The notes: a model not told the origin generated them from the sequence alone. DNA of 64,000 bases from Lachnoclostridium sp. Marseille-P6806 (GCF_900625025.1 NZ_LR130578.1:210416-274415); one strand, 5' to 3'; positions 26,324 through 35,399 are shown, numbered from the stretch's first letter. Program-made: numbers and translations.

Positions 26324-28456
26324 TTATGACGACTCCCCGGCAATCCGGAGCATGATCTCGTTCGTGCGGGCCACAAATTTCGTCATGGCCTCCGGTTCGA
26401 GCGGTGCGTTCTGGAGCTGCGCGAGATCATAGAGCTGCTCGCAGATCAGCTCCGTGTCCTCCCCCTCGCCGTGCGCAATGACATACTGCACGAGCGGATG
26501 ATTCGCGTTGAGCACCAGCGTCTGGCCCTCTTTTGCATAGTCGCCAAGGCCCATCGGCATGCCGCCCGAGGCATACATTTTCATCATGTCCGCCATGCGG
26601 CGCGCCTGCTCGTCGACCGTCAGCATCGAGGAGATCTTCTTGTTTTTCAGCTTCGTGAGCGAGACCTTGAGCTTATCGTTCTTCAGCACTTTCTGCACGG
26701 TCTTCGCAAGCGCCTCCTCCTGCGCTTTGAGCTCCTCGGCGGCTTTCTTTCCGGTACGGCTCTTCAGCGCGTCCTGCACGCCGGCGTCGATCCGGGCAAA
26801 GTGCAGGCCCTCGTTCTTCATCTCGAGCTGCTGCATGAACGGCGTGTCGATCTGATGATCGAAGACAAACGCCTGCATCTTCTGCGAGCGGAACATGTTG
26901 ATATACTGGCTCTGCTGCTGCGGGTCCGTGACATAGTAGACTGTGCGGTCCTGCGGCTTATCCGCCTCCGGCCTGTCTCCGTCGCCGCTCCCTGCGGCCT
27001 CCCCGGAAATCGGATTGCCGTTCTCGTCCAGAACCTCCGCCTCTGCCTGCTCCGACGCGCTCTCCTCATCCGCTCCGGCGTCCTTATTGATCTCGAGCGC
27101 ATCCGGCAGCGCCACGTACTTTCCGTCCAGATCGCGGAACAGGATGTAGTCGGTCATCTTCTCACAGAACTTATCGTCCCTGAGGCATCCGTATTTGATG
27201 AACGGCGCAATGTCGTCCCAGTATTTCTCGTAGTTCTCACGGTCTGTCTTGCACATGCCGGAGAGCTTCTCCGCCACCTTTTTCGTAATATAATCCGAAA
27301 TCTTTCTGACGAAGCCGTCGTTCTGCAGCGCCGAGCGGGACACGTTGAGCGGCAGATCCGGACAGTCGATCACGCCCTTTAAGAGCATCAGGAACTCCGG
27401 AATCACCTCCTTGATGTTGTCGGCGATGAATACCTGATTGTTGTAGAGCTTGATCACACCCTCGGCGGACTCATACTCGAGATTCAGCTTCGGGAAATAC
27501 AGGATGCCCTTGAGATTGAACGGGTAGTCCATATTCAGATGAATCCAGAACAGGGGCTCTTTGTAATCGCGGAACGTCTTGCGGTAGAACTCCTTGTACT
27601 CCTCGTCGGTGCAGTCCTTCGGCGTCTTGCCCCAGAGAGGGTGAATGTCGTTCTGAAGCTCCGGGCGCTTCTTGATCTTGAAGCGCTTCTCCGCCGGCTT
27701 CTCTTCCTTTCCGTCCTCTGCTCCCTCCGCGGCCGCCGTCTCCGGTTTCTTCTCCGGCTCCAGCTCCTCAAGGACGACGTCCTCCGGGAGGCGCTCGGAC
27801 TCGCGGATGATCTGCGTATCCTTTGTCCCCGCGGTCTGCAGATAAATTTCGGTCGGCATGAACGAGCAGTATTTCTCAATAACCTCTTTCACGCGGTAGT
27901 AATTGGAAAACTCGACGCAGTCCTCGGTCAGGTGCAGGATGATGCTGGTTCCGAAGCCCGTTCGCGTCCCCTCCTCCATCTCGTACTCGCTGCCGCCGTC
28001 GCAGCTCCAGTGCACCGGCTTCGCCCCCTCTCCGCAGGAGAGCGTGTCGATCTCCACGAGCTCCGAAACCATGAACGTCGAGTAAAAGCCGAGACCGAAA
28101 TGGCCGATAATCTGATCGCTGTTCGCCTTGTCCTTGTACTTCTCGAGGAAAGCCGCCGCGCCGGAAAACGCGATATTGTTAATATACTCCCTGACCTCAT
28201 CCGCCGTCATGCCGATGCCGTTGTCGGAAAAGGTCAGCGTCTTCTCCTCCGGGTCCGTAATGACGTCGATCCGCCCGCGATAGTCCTCCGGCATGGAGAA
28301 CTCGCCCATGACGCTCAGCTTGTGGAGCTTGGTGATGGCGTCGCAGGCGTTTGAAATCACCTCGCGGACAAAAATATCATGATCCGAATACAGCCACTTC
28401 TTGATAATCGGAAACATATTTTCACTGTTAATGGAAAGACTACCTTTTTCTCCCAT
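26324..28456 (-). CDS. htpG: Hsp90-family molecular chaperone HtpG
   Basis: Homodimeric ATP-dependent chaperone, 710 residues, longer than most bacterial HtpG (about 620-650). The N-terminal ATPase domain is intact: REVISNACDA (with the key Glu/Asn), TFSDNGIGMTADE and GHFGLGFYSTFMV. The middle domain has NVSRSALQND. Two insertions explain the length: a charged linker at about 230-260 (Glu/Lys/Ala-rich), where eukaryotic Hsp90 has its linker, and an acidic stretch at about 460-510. The start at 28456 follows GGAGG at 5 bases. A sigma-A promoter and a CIRCE element lie upstream, so HrcA control is likely. The DUF5717 module follows. Confidence 0.95.
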   Translation of the reverse strand: MGEKGSLSINSENMFPIIKKWLYSDHDIFVREVISNACDAITKLHKLSVMGEFSMPEDYRGRIDVITDPEEKTLTFSDNGIGMTADEVREYINNIAFSGAAAFLEKYKDKANSDQIIGHFGLGFYSTFMVSELVEIDTLSCGEGAKPVHWSCDGGSEYEMEEGTRTGFGTSIILHLTEDCVEFSNYYRVKEVIEKYCSFMPTEIYLQTAGTKDTQIIRESERLPEDVVLEELEPEKKPETAAAEGAEDGKEEKPAEKRFKIKKRPELQNDIHPLWGKTPKDCTDEEYKEFYRKTFRDYKEPLFWIHLNMDYPFNLKGILYFPKLNLEYESAEGVIKLYNNQVFIADNIKEVIPEFLMLLKGVIDCPDLPLNVSRSALQNDGFVRKISDYITKKVAEKLSGMCKTDRENYEKYWDDIAPFIKYGCLRDDKFCEKMTDYILFRDLDGKYVALPDALEINKDAGADEESASEQAEAEVLDENGNPISGEAAGSGDGDRPEADKPQDRTVYYVTDPQQQSQYINMFRSQKMQAFVFDHQIDTPFMQQLEMKNEGLHFARIDAGVQDALKSRTGKKAAEELKAQEEALAKTVQKVLKNDKLKVSLTKLKNKKISSMLTVDEQARRMADMMKMYASGGMPMGLGDYAKEGQTLVLNANHPLVQYVIAHGEGEDTELICEQLYDLAQLQNAPLEPEAMTKFVARTNEIMLRIAGESS

Positions 28457-28531
28457 ACTGACCTCCGTTGTCACAGTCCTCATGACAAATATTGATTTCT
28501 GATACGGAACACCCATCTCCGTACAGAAATG

Positions 28532-28560
28532 ATTGTAGCCACCCCGGGCGCATTCGTCAA
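28532..28560 (-). promoter_or_regulatory. Sigma-A promoter of htpG
   Basis: TTGACG (28560-28555), 17 bp spacer, TACAAT (28537-28532), read leftward. The CIRCE element ends 8 bp upstream of the -35 box. Confidence 0.75.
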
Positions 28561-28567
28561 CAAAAAA

Positions 28568-28594
28568 TTAGCACTCATTGCGAATGAGTGCTAA
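28568..28594 (-). promoter_or_regulatory. CIRCE element, also a terminator for the foldase gene
   Basis: TTAGCACTC, nine bases, GAGTGCTAA is an exact CIRCE, the binding site of the heat-shock repressor HrcA. It covers the last codons and stop of the PrsA-like gene. On the minus strand its stem is followed directly by TTTTTT, so the same inverted repeat can act as that gene's rho-independent terminator. Confidence 0.92.
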
Positions 28595-29756
28595 CAAATT
28601 CTGTACTGTCCTCGCCGAATATGCGGTCAAAGCATTCAAAAAAGCTCTCTCGCTCCGGCACCGCGCCGTCCGGCGGATGAATCTCCTCCATGGCGCTCCG
28701 GTTCATATCGCTCTCCACCTGCTCGGCAAACTGGTCGTACTGCTCGCCGAATGCCGCCGCCCGGCGGCTCTCGAGGAGCCTCGCCTTGTTGTTCTCCGTC
28801 TCTGCGCGGTCAAAATTACTGATACAGCGGACGATGCGGTAGCCCTCCTCCGTCTCGATCACATCGCTGATCTCTCCGTTATCGAGCGAAAAGGCCGTCT
28901 CCGTCAGCGCGTCCGACGTTTCCTCCCCGCTGCGGCTGAGGCTGTATTCGCTGCGGCTGTCCTCATTGTACTGCAAAAGAAGACTGTCAAAATCGCCTCC
29001 TGCCCGAATCTCCCTAAGAACGCTCTGCGCGGCTGCAAGGGCCCGCGCCCGCGCCGTCCCGTCCGGCGAATCTCCGCTCCCGTCCCCTGCCCGGAACAGG
29101 ATGCTCCTCACGCGGACGATGCGCGCCTCGTCGTCGCTGATCTCCGTCCGGATCGAAGCCGTCACATACTCATAGCAGCGGAGCGCCAGCGCATACTCCC
29201 CGTACATCGCGGCGAGCGTCTCCTCCGTAATGCCCGTGCGCTCCCTCTCTTCCCCGGAGAGCGAGGCATAATACTCCGCGGCAGCCTCCGCCGCATCCTC
29301 TCTGTCCGTCTCCTCCAGCGCAATGCCCCGCCCGGCGGCCATCAGGTTCAGCGCCTTGACCCGGGAGAGGCGGGCCAGCATGACGTTCTCCATGCGGCCG
29401 CAGAGCGTCTTGTGTTCCCCGCCATTCCAGAGCCCGTCTCCCAGAAGACGGCGGTATTCATACGCCAGGTCGTCATAATAAATCTGCGCCTCCGGCACAG
29501 TGCAGAGAATGGTGCTGTGATCCGCATTATTTGTGAGGCGGAAGAGCTCCTGCTCCTCTCTCCCCGAATAAATCACAAGCCGCGGCGCATCCGCTCTCGT
29601 AAAAGAGCAGCCCGAAAGGAAGATCGCAAAACAGAGCGCGGAAACAACCGCGGCAAAAGAAGTCCTCCCTGCCTGCCCGCAGCGCTCCTCCCGCTGCGGC
29701 CCTTTTCGGCCGCAGACTCTCACTTTCCGACTTTTCCACAACAGACGGCGTATCAA
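28575..29756 (-). CDS. PrsA/SurA-like peptidyl-prolyl isomerase lipoprotein
   Basis: Predicted extracytoplasmic foldase, 393 residues. A hydrophobic segment ends in a lipobox (IFLSGCSF), so it is a membrane-anchored lipoprotein. A SurA-type N-terminal helical region is followed by a parvulin-like domain at about 215-320 (RVRSILFRAG, GGDFDSLLLQYNEDS, LDNGEISDVIETEEGYRIVR). Translation probably starts at a TTG (29756), which overlaps the preceding stop and sits 10 bases behind GGAGG; a GTG eleven codons later is possible. The C-terminal codons lie inside the CIRCE element. Confidence 0.8.
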   Translation of the reverse strand: MIRRLLWKSRKVRVCGRKGPQREERCGQAGRTSFAAVVSALCFAIFLSGCSFTRADAPRLVIYSGREEQELFRLTNNADHSTILCTVPEAQIYYDDLAYEYRRLLGDGLWNGGEHKTLCGRMENVMLARLSRVKALNLMAAGRGIALEETDREDAAEAAAEYYASLSGEERERTGITEETLAAMYGEYALALRCYEYVTASIRTEISDDEARIVRVRSILFRAGDGSGDSPDGTARARALAAAQSVLREIRAGGDFDSLLLQYNEDSRSEYSLSRSGEETSDALTETAFSLDNGEISDVIETEEGYRIVRCISNFDRAETENNKARLLESRRAAAFGEQYDQFAEQVESDMNRSAMEEIHPPDGAVPERESFFECFDRIFGEDSTEFVSTHSQ

Positions 29757-31243
29757 GCGGATGCTCCCTCCTTTTTGGCAAGAATCGCCCGCGCGGCGCA
29801 GAGGCCGTTGGCGGACGCCTGCTGAAGACCGCGCGTGATGCCGGCGCCGTCCCCGATGGCATAGAGTCCCGGCACGCTGGTCTCGAACTCGCGGTTCACC
29901 ACCAGCCGGTTGGAATAAAACTTGACCTCCACGCCGTAGAGGAGCGTCTCATCCGACGCAATGCCGGGCGTCACCTTGTCGAGCGCATAGATCATCTCCT
30001 CGAGATCGACCATAATACGATGAGGAAACACCAGCGACAGGTCGCCCGGAACCGCGTCCTTAAGCGTCGGAATCAGATTGTTGCGGCACATCCGCTCCTC
30101 CGTCGAGCGGCGTCCCCTCCGAAAGTCGCCGAACGTCTGCACGATGATCCGGTTGCCGCAGAGCATGTTGCTGAGCTCCGCGATCTTCCGCCCGTACTCG
30201 ATGGGCGTCCGGAACGGCTTCGTGAAATTCTTGGACACAAGAAGCGCAAAATTCGTGTTGTGCGTGGCGTACTCGCCGCCGGCATAGGCGTGGCCGTTGA
30301 CCACCGCCAGATTGCCGTCGTAGTATTCCGTCGCCACCTCGCCGTGCGGATTCGTGCAAAACGTGCGCACCTTGTCGTCAAATGTCGGCGTATGGTAGAT
30401 GAGCTTCGCCTCGTACAGATTGTCGTTGAGGAACTGCATGACCTCGTCCCGGACCTCCACGCGGACGCCGATGTCCACAGTCCCCGGCACGGACTCGATG
30501 CCGAACTTCTCGCATTGCCCGTTCAGCCAGTCCGCTCCCTCGCGCCCAACGGCGGCGATAACCCGCGGCGCATAGTAGCGCGCGCCGTCCGCCGCTGCGA
30601 CGCCGGTCACATGCTCCCGCACCGTTCCGTCCTCCGCCCCGGACGTTTCGATGAGAATGTCCTCCACCGCGGTGTTGAACAGAATGTCGACGCCCGCATC
30701 AAGCAGATGCCGCTGCAGGGCCGCGTAGATCTCATACCCTTTCTCCGTCCCGAGGTGCCGGATCGGGCACTCCACAAGCTTGAGATTCGCCGTGATCGCT
30801 TTCGCCCGGATCTCACGGATCTCCTTTTCCTTGTCCACGCCCCAGATCTTCCGGTCTGCGCCGAATTTCAGATATATATCATCCGACTCCCGGATCAGCG
30901 CCGCCGCCTCGTCATAGCCAAGAATATCCGACAGCGTGCCGCCGACATCCGGCGACAGGGACAGCTTGCCGTCCGAGAACGCGCCCGCACCGGAAAAGCC
31001 CGTCGTAATGGAGCAGGGCCGGCAGCCCACGCACTTTCCTCCGTTCGTGCGCTTCGGACAGGCCCGCTTCTCGATGGAGCGTCCCTTTTCCAGAATAAGC
31101 ACCCGCAGGGAGGGCGCTTTCTCCTTGAGCTCATACGCCGCAAAGGCGCCTCCCGGACCTGCTCCGATGATGATCACGTCATAAGACACGCTGTGTAATG
31201 TCTCCTTTGATGTGTTTTGTGATGTATCATGCTGATGATTCAT
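29753..31243 (-). CDS. FAD-dependent dehydrogenase (COG2509-like)
   Basis: A 496-residue flavoprotein with the N-terminal dinucleotide-binding fold (VIIIGAGPGGAFAAYEL) and a C-terminal GLYAIGDGAGITRGLQQAS FAD motif. Substrate unknown; relatives are annotated as uncharacterised FAD-dependent dehydrogenases. After the first strand a cysteine cluster (C-x8-C-x2-C-x2-C, around CPKRTNGGKC and VGCRPC) could bind a metal or iron-sulfur centre. The ATG at 31243 follows AAAGGAAAATTTCTGC. Its stop overlaps the TTG start of the foldase gene. Confidence 0.85.
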   Translation of the reverse strand: MNHQHDTSQNTSKETLHSVSYDVIIIGAGPGGAFAAYELKEKAPSLRVLILEKGRSIEKRACPKRTNGGKCVGCRPCSITTGFSGAGAFSDGKLSLSPDVGGTLSDILGYDEAAALIRESDDIYLKFGADRKIWGVDKEKEIREIRAKAITANLKLVECPIRHLGTEKGYEIYAALQRHLLDAGVDILFNTAVEDILIETSGAEDGTVREHVTGVAAADGARYYAPRVIAAVGREGADWLNGQCEKFGIESVPGTVDIGVRVEVRDEVMQFLNDNLYEAKLIYHTPTFDDKVRTFCTNPHGEVATEYYDGNLAVVNGHAYAGGEYATHNTNFALLVSKNFTKPFRTPIEYGRKIAELSNMLCGNRIIVQTFGDFRRGRRSTEERMCRNNLIPTLKDAVPGDLSLVFPHRIMVDLEEMIYALDKVTPGIASDETLLYGVEVKFYSNRLVVNREFETSVPGLYAIGDGAGITRGLQQASANGLCAARAILAKKEGASA

Positions 31244-31302
31244 GCAGAAATTTTCCTTTCCCGCAGGATGCTCCGGTTTCTTTCACGCGGCGGAGGACAG
31301 GC

Positions 31303-33000
31303 TCAGCGTCCGGTTTTCTCCAGGGCGCCGTCCTTTTCGAGATTTTCCACGATTCTCCGGAGCGTTCCGTCCTCAAACGGGTTGTCGAGGCCCGCCTGCG
31401 GGAGGAGGCCTGTAAAGAAGTCCGAGGCCGACAGGCGGCAGAGCTTCAGATAGCTCTCCCACGCCGCCCTGTAATCGCGGTTCATCCACGCCTTGTATTG
31501 CAGCGCGTTCGTTCCCGCGATGCAGTAATCGAGATAATACAGCGGGCTCTCATAGATATGCGCCTGCTTCTGCCAGAAGCGTCCTCCGGAGAGGTACGCG
31601 TTGCCCTCGTAATTCAGATGCGGCTTGTACTGACGCTCCAGCTCGCTCCACACGCCGCCCCGTTCTTTCGGAGACAGGCCGGGATTCGCGTAACAGATAT
31701 CCTGAAACTCGTCGACCATTGTCCCATAGGGAATGAACGTGATGGCGTCCTCGAAGTGCATCGCGCGGTAATCCTCCGCGCGCGCTCCGAAGAGCAGCTC
31801 CATCCACGGATCGGTGAAAAATTCCATCGACATGGAATGTGTTTCCGCCGTCTCCATCGTAACGTCCGCATGCTCGCGGATCGGATCCTCCGCGGAGATC
31901 CAGCCCTGAAACGCGTGGCCGCATTCGTGCGTGATCACATCCGCATCGCCGCTGGTTCCGTTGAAATTGGCAAAAATAAACGGACTTTTATAATCCGGCA
32001 GATAGGTCATGTAGCCGCCGGTCTTTTTGGTCTTGCGTCCCAGTACATCGAACAGCTCATTCTCGCACATAAAGTCCATGAAGCGCTTCGTCTCGGGCGA
32101 GAGCTCGCCGTACATCCTGCGCCCGGCTGCCAGAATCTCCTCCGGCGTGCCGGTCGGCGCGGGGTTTCCCTCCGCAAAATATACGTTCTCGTCGAAATAG
32201 CGGAGCTCATTCCACGGGATCCCGATGCGGGCGGCTCTCCTCTCATGGAGCTTCTCCGCATAGGGCACAAGGTCGCGCTTCACCTGCTCGCGGAAGCGCT
32301 GCGCGTCCTCGCGGATCCAACAGTTCCGGTTCATCCGGGCATAGCCGAGGGCGAGATAATTGTCATAGCCCATCTTCCCCGCCTGCTCCGTGCGGTTGCG
32401 GACCAGTCTGTCATAAATTTCATCCAGCTCCTCCGCATTCGCCTCGAAGAACGCCGTGTACTTCTGCCACGCCTCCTTTCGGACGCTTCGGTCCCTGTGG
32501 GTGAGATACGGGTTCATCAGAGAGAGGTTCAGCGTCTCGCCGTGCCAGTCGATTTTTGCCGTGGCGAGGAGCTTGCCGTAGCGCGTCGTCAGCGCATTCT
32601 CCTCCTGCATGAGCGGAACGAGCTTCGGGTCCACCGACTTCATCGCAAGCTCAATATTCCGGAACGCGACCGGGCCGATCTTCTCCTCAAGGAACGCGCG
32701 GTGAGCCGACCGGTACAGGCTCCGCTGATAGGCGACGATCAGATTTCGGAACACCGGGACGTTCTCATCGTAATAATCCTGCTCTTTCGCATAAAATTCA
32801 TCCTTCATATCAATGTCATGCCGGATCTCCGCGATGGTCATCTGCGTGGCAATGCGATCCGTCAGACGGTAGAACTCCTGATGCGCCGCGAACGCCTCCT
32901 CCCCCGAGCCGGCGCTCTCAAGGCGCGCTGTCAGCGCGGTGAAATCCGCTTTCACCGCTTCAAAATCAACCCTCTTGTAGGGCATCTCACTGAATTTCAT
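31303..33000 (-). CDS. M3-family oligoendopeptidase
   Basis: Cytoplasmic zinc oligopeptidase of the PepF/thimet type, 565 residues. The zinc motif is HECGH within DVITHECGHAFQGW, with the third ligand glutamate expected in the AETHSMSMEFF stretch. I start at the ATG at 33000 (MKFSEMPYKRVDF); an ATG at 33021 lies inside the folA end and has no ribosome site. AAAGGA for this gene is part of the folA coding end, indicating coupling. Confidence 0.93.
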   Translation of the reverse strand: MKFSEMPYKRVDFEAVKADFTALTARLESAGSGEEAFAAHQEFYRLTDRIATQMTIAEIRHDIDMKDEFYAKEQDYYDENVPVFRNLIVAYQRSLYRSAHRAFLEEKIGPVAFRNIELAMKSVDPKLVPLMQEENALTTRYGKLLATAKIDWHGETLNLSLMNPYLTHRDRSVRKEAWQKYTAFFEANAEELDEIYDRLVRNRTEQAGKMGYDNYLALGYARMNRNCWIREDAQRFREQVKRDLVPYAEKLHERRAARIGIPWNELRYFDENVYFAEGNPAPTGTPEEILAAGRRMYGELSPETKRFMDFMCENELFDVLGRKTKKTGGYMTYLPDYKSPFIFANFNGTSGDADVITHECGHAFQGWISAEDPIREHADVTMETAETHSMSMEFFTDPWMELLFGARAEDYRAMHFEDAITFIPYGTMVDEFQDICYANPGLSPKERGGVWSELERQYKPHLNYEGNAYLSGGRFWQKQAHIYESPLYYLDYCIAGTNALQYKAWMNRDYRAAWESYLKLCRLSASDFFTGLLPQAGLDNPFEDGTLRRIVENLEKDGALEKTGR

Positions 33001-33004
33001 AAAT

Positions 33005-33496
33005 TCATTTTTTCCTTTCATATCTCACGAAGTGATAGGTCGTATCAAAATAACTCATCTCGTCGCTCCTCCCGGTGACCTCCCACTCGGGATCCGCGTC
33101 AAGATCGGGGAAATAACAGTCCGCCTCAAACGCCTGATCAATCCGCGTCACATGACAGGTGTCGGCATAGGGAAGAAGCTCCCGGTAGACGCTCGCTCCG
33201 CCGATGATGTAGACATCCTTGCTGTCATAGGCTTTCAGCACATCCAGCAGCTCCTCCACGCTGTGCACAACCGATGCGCCCTTTACCCGGTAATCCGGTC
33301 TGGACGACAGAATGATATTTTCCCTGCGGTCAAGCGGCTGCCGCATGGGAAAGGTTTCCAGCGTCTTCCGTCCGTAGACGATCACCTTGCCGAGCGTCTC
33401 CTGCCGGAACATCTTGAGATCCGCCGGGATGCTCATCAGCAGGGCTCCTTTGCTGCCGATTCCCCAGTTGGCGTCGGCCGCTACAATCATATTCAT
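33005..33496 (-). CDS. folA: Dihydrofolate reductase
   Basis: NADPH-dependent reductase restoring tetrahydrofolate after thymidylate synthesis, 163 residues. MNMIVAADANWGIGSKGALL has the conserved Trp/Gly loop; VIVYGRKTLETFP, ENIILSSRPDY and VYIIGGASVYRELLPYAD follow in order. The ATG at 33496 is 8 bases from GGAGGG. It lies directly after thyA, its metabolic partner. Confidence 0.97.
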   Translation of the reverse strand: MNMIVAADANWGIGSKGALLMSIPADLKMFRQETLGKVIVYGRKTLETFPMRQPLDRRENIILSSRPDYRVKGASVVHSVEELLDVLKAYDSKDVYIIGGASVYRELLPYADTCHVTRIDQAFEADCYFPDLDADPEWEVTGRSDEMSYFDTTYHFVRYERKK

Positions 33497-33534
33497 CGCT
33501 TTATCCCTCCGAAAGCGCGGAGCTCTCCCGCGCA

Positions 33535-34467
33535 TCACACTGCAATCGGTATATTCCTTATCTGCTCGCCGGTCTCGTAATGCTCCGCGCGGATATCCTC
33601 TCTGGTGAAATCATAGAAGCTCTTCACCTCCGGGTTCAGGCAGAACGCCGGCGCAGGAAACGGTTTCCTTGCAATAAGCTCCTCGATGATGCCCACATGC
33701 CGGTCATAGATATGCGCGTCGGCGATGACGTGCACCAGCTCCCCCGCCTCCATGCCGCAGACCTGCGCCAGCATGGACAGGAGCGCTGCGTACTGCGCGA
33801 CATTCCAGTTGTTCGCGGCGAGCACATCCTGCGAGCGCTGATTCAGCACCGCATTCAGCGTGAGCCCGTCCCGCCCCTTTCTCTGCGTGACATTGAACGT
33901 CATGCTGTACGCGCAGGGATAGAGGTTCATTTCATGGAGATCCGCAAAGGTGTAAATATTCGTCATGATACGGCGGCTGAACGGATGATTGATGAGATCA
34001 TAGATCACCCGGTCCACCTGATCCATGTACCAGAGCCCGGACGCCTCGTCCCGCACCGCATGCCCCGCAAGCGTTCCCACCGCGGGCTCCATGGCATCCA
34101 GCCCCTCCTCCGTCACGTCGGCATAGCCGTGCTTCACGCCGAGCTGGTAGCCGTAGGCCTTGCCGATGGAGCCGTCCGCATCGGCCCACGAATCCCAGAT
34201 ATGGCTGTGCAGATCACGGATGCTGCTCGATTTGAGCTGCCATATCCACAGCACCTCGTCAACCGCGCTTTTCAGCGCCGTGCGCCGCAGCGTAAGGAGC
34301 GGAAACTCTTCCGACAGATCGTAGCGGTTCACCACCCCGAATTTCTTAATTGTGTAAGCCGGCGTGCCGTCCTCCCAGCGGGGGCGCACCTTTTCCCCCT
34401 CCGTGCTGGTTCCGTTATCCAGTATATCCCGGCACATACGAATAAAAATATCATCCGCTCTGCTCAT
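33535..34467 (-). CDS. thyA: Thymidylate synthase
   Basis: Converts dUMP to dTMP using methylene-tetrahydrofolate, 310 residues. The catalytic cysteine is in NLYPCAYSMTFNV and the substrate-binding arginines in FSRRIMTNIYTF and NQRSQDVLAANNWN. It is longer than the E. coli enzyme (264), with extra sequence around residues 100-150. The ATG overlaps the hflC stop by four bases. Confidence 0.97.
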   Translation of the reverse strand: MSRADDIFIRMCRDILDNGTSTEGEKVRPRWEDGTPAYTIKKFGVVNRYDLSEEFPLLTLRRTALKSAVDEVLWIWQLKSSSIRDLHSHIWDSWADADGSIGKAYGYQLGVKHGYADVTEEGLDAMEPAVGTLAGHAVRDEASGLWYMDQVDRVIYDLINHPFSRRIMTNIYTFADLHEMNLYPCAYSMTFNVTQRKGRDGLTLNAVLNQRSQDVLAANNWNVAQYAALLSMLAQVCGMEAGELVHVIADAHIYDRHVGIIEELIARKPFPAPAFCLNPEVKSFYDFTREDIRAEHYETGEQIRNIPIAV

Positions 34468-35357
34468 GGCTGCGTCTTTCCTTTCTCCCCGCCGATTCCG
34501 TAGAACATCTGCGCGATATCCGAATCCTTATCGAGCAGTATCGTCTTGTTTCCCCCGGCGAGCGAGGCTTTGAGCGCGTCCAGAGAACGGACAAAATTGT
34601 AGAACTCCGCCTTGTCCGCGTCATTGTAGGCGTCGGCGAGAATATTCATGTATTCCGCCTCGCCCTCAGCCACCGTGATGTCCGCCTGCTTCGTCGCCTC
34701 CGCTTTCATGACGGCCACCTCCCGGTCGGTCTGGTTGCGGATCTTCTGCGCCTCGGACTCGCCCTCCGCCTCATAGGAGGCCGCGATGTTCTGCCGCTCG
34801 GAAATCATTCTCTCGTAGACCGCCTCCTTGTTGTCGTCCGGCAGATCCAGCGCCTTGATGGCGGCCTGCGTGATCTCGATTCCGTATTCCGACATATTGT
34901 CATTGGCGTCCTTCGTGATGAGGCTCGTCATTCTCTCTCCGCGGGCCTCGATGACCTCGTCCTGCGTCATGGAGGAGATCACCTCCTTCGTCGCATTGTA
35001 CACTGCCGCCTCGATGCGCTCCTGCGCCCGGGCGTCCAGCGCGTTCAGGGTCTGCACGTAGCGAACCGGATCCGAGACCCGCCAGAGAACGTAATCGTCG
35101 GCGATCATGGATTTTTTATCCTTGGTGATGACGTCCGATTCCGGAATATCGTACAGATGAACCGCCGCCGAGATCGCCTGCGTGGACTGGACAAAGGGGA
35201 GCTTGATCTTAAGCCCCGGCGTCGTCTCGACCCGCACGATCCGCCCGAACTGGCGCACCGCCACATACTGCTTCTGCGTCACGGTATAGCAGGAGCTCAC
35301 CGCGACCACGACCGCCGCCGCAAGAAGCGGCAGAATCACAAGCCATTTTTTCTTCAT
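34464..35357 (-). CDS. hflC: Protease modulator HflC (SPFH/band-7 protein)
   Basis: Membrane-anchored SPFH protein, 297 residues, that with HflK forms a cage around the FtsH protease in E. coli. One N-terminal membrane segment (WLVILPLLAAAVVVAVSSC) is followed by the band-7 domain and a long charged helix (EAEGESEAQKIRNQTDREVA). It lies 43 bp after hflK; that gap contains a copy of the GCTTCGGCATGGAG motif, where ATGCCG and CGGCAT form a 6-bp hairpin. Confidence 0.93.
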   Translation of the reverse strand: MKKKWLVILPLLAAAVVVAVSSCYTVTQKQYVAVRQFGRIVRVETTPGLKIKLPFVQSTQAISAAVHLYDIPESDVITKDKKSMIADDYVLWRVSDPVRYVQTLNALDARAQERIEAAVYNATKEVISSMTQDEVIEARGERMTSLITKDANDNMSEYGIEITQAAIKALDLPDDNKEAVYERMISERQNIAASYEAEGESEAQKIRNQTDREVAVMKAEATKQADITVAEGEAEYMNILADAYNDADKAEFYNFVRSLDALKASLAGGNKTILLDKDSDIAQMFYGIGGEKGKTQP

Positions 35358-35387
35358 TTATTCCTCCATGCCGAAGCGGCATCAGCG
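35358..35387 (-). promoter_or_regulatory. GCTTCGGCATGGAG leader motif before hflC
   Basis: In the hflK-hflC gap, leftward: ATGCCGCTTCGGCATGGAGG and then AATAA before the ATG. The palindrome ATGCCG/CGGCAT ends at the ribosome site. Confidence 0.6.
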
Positions 35388-35399
35388 TGATTTTTCACA

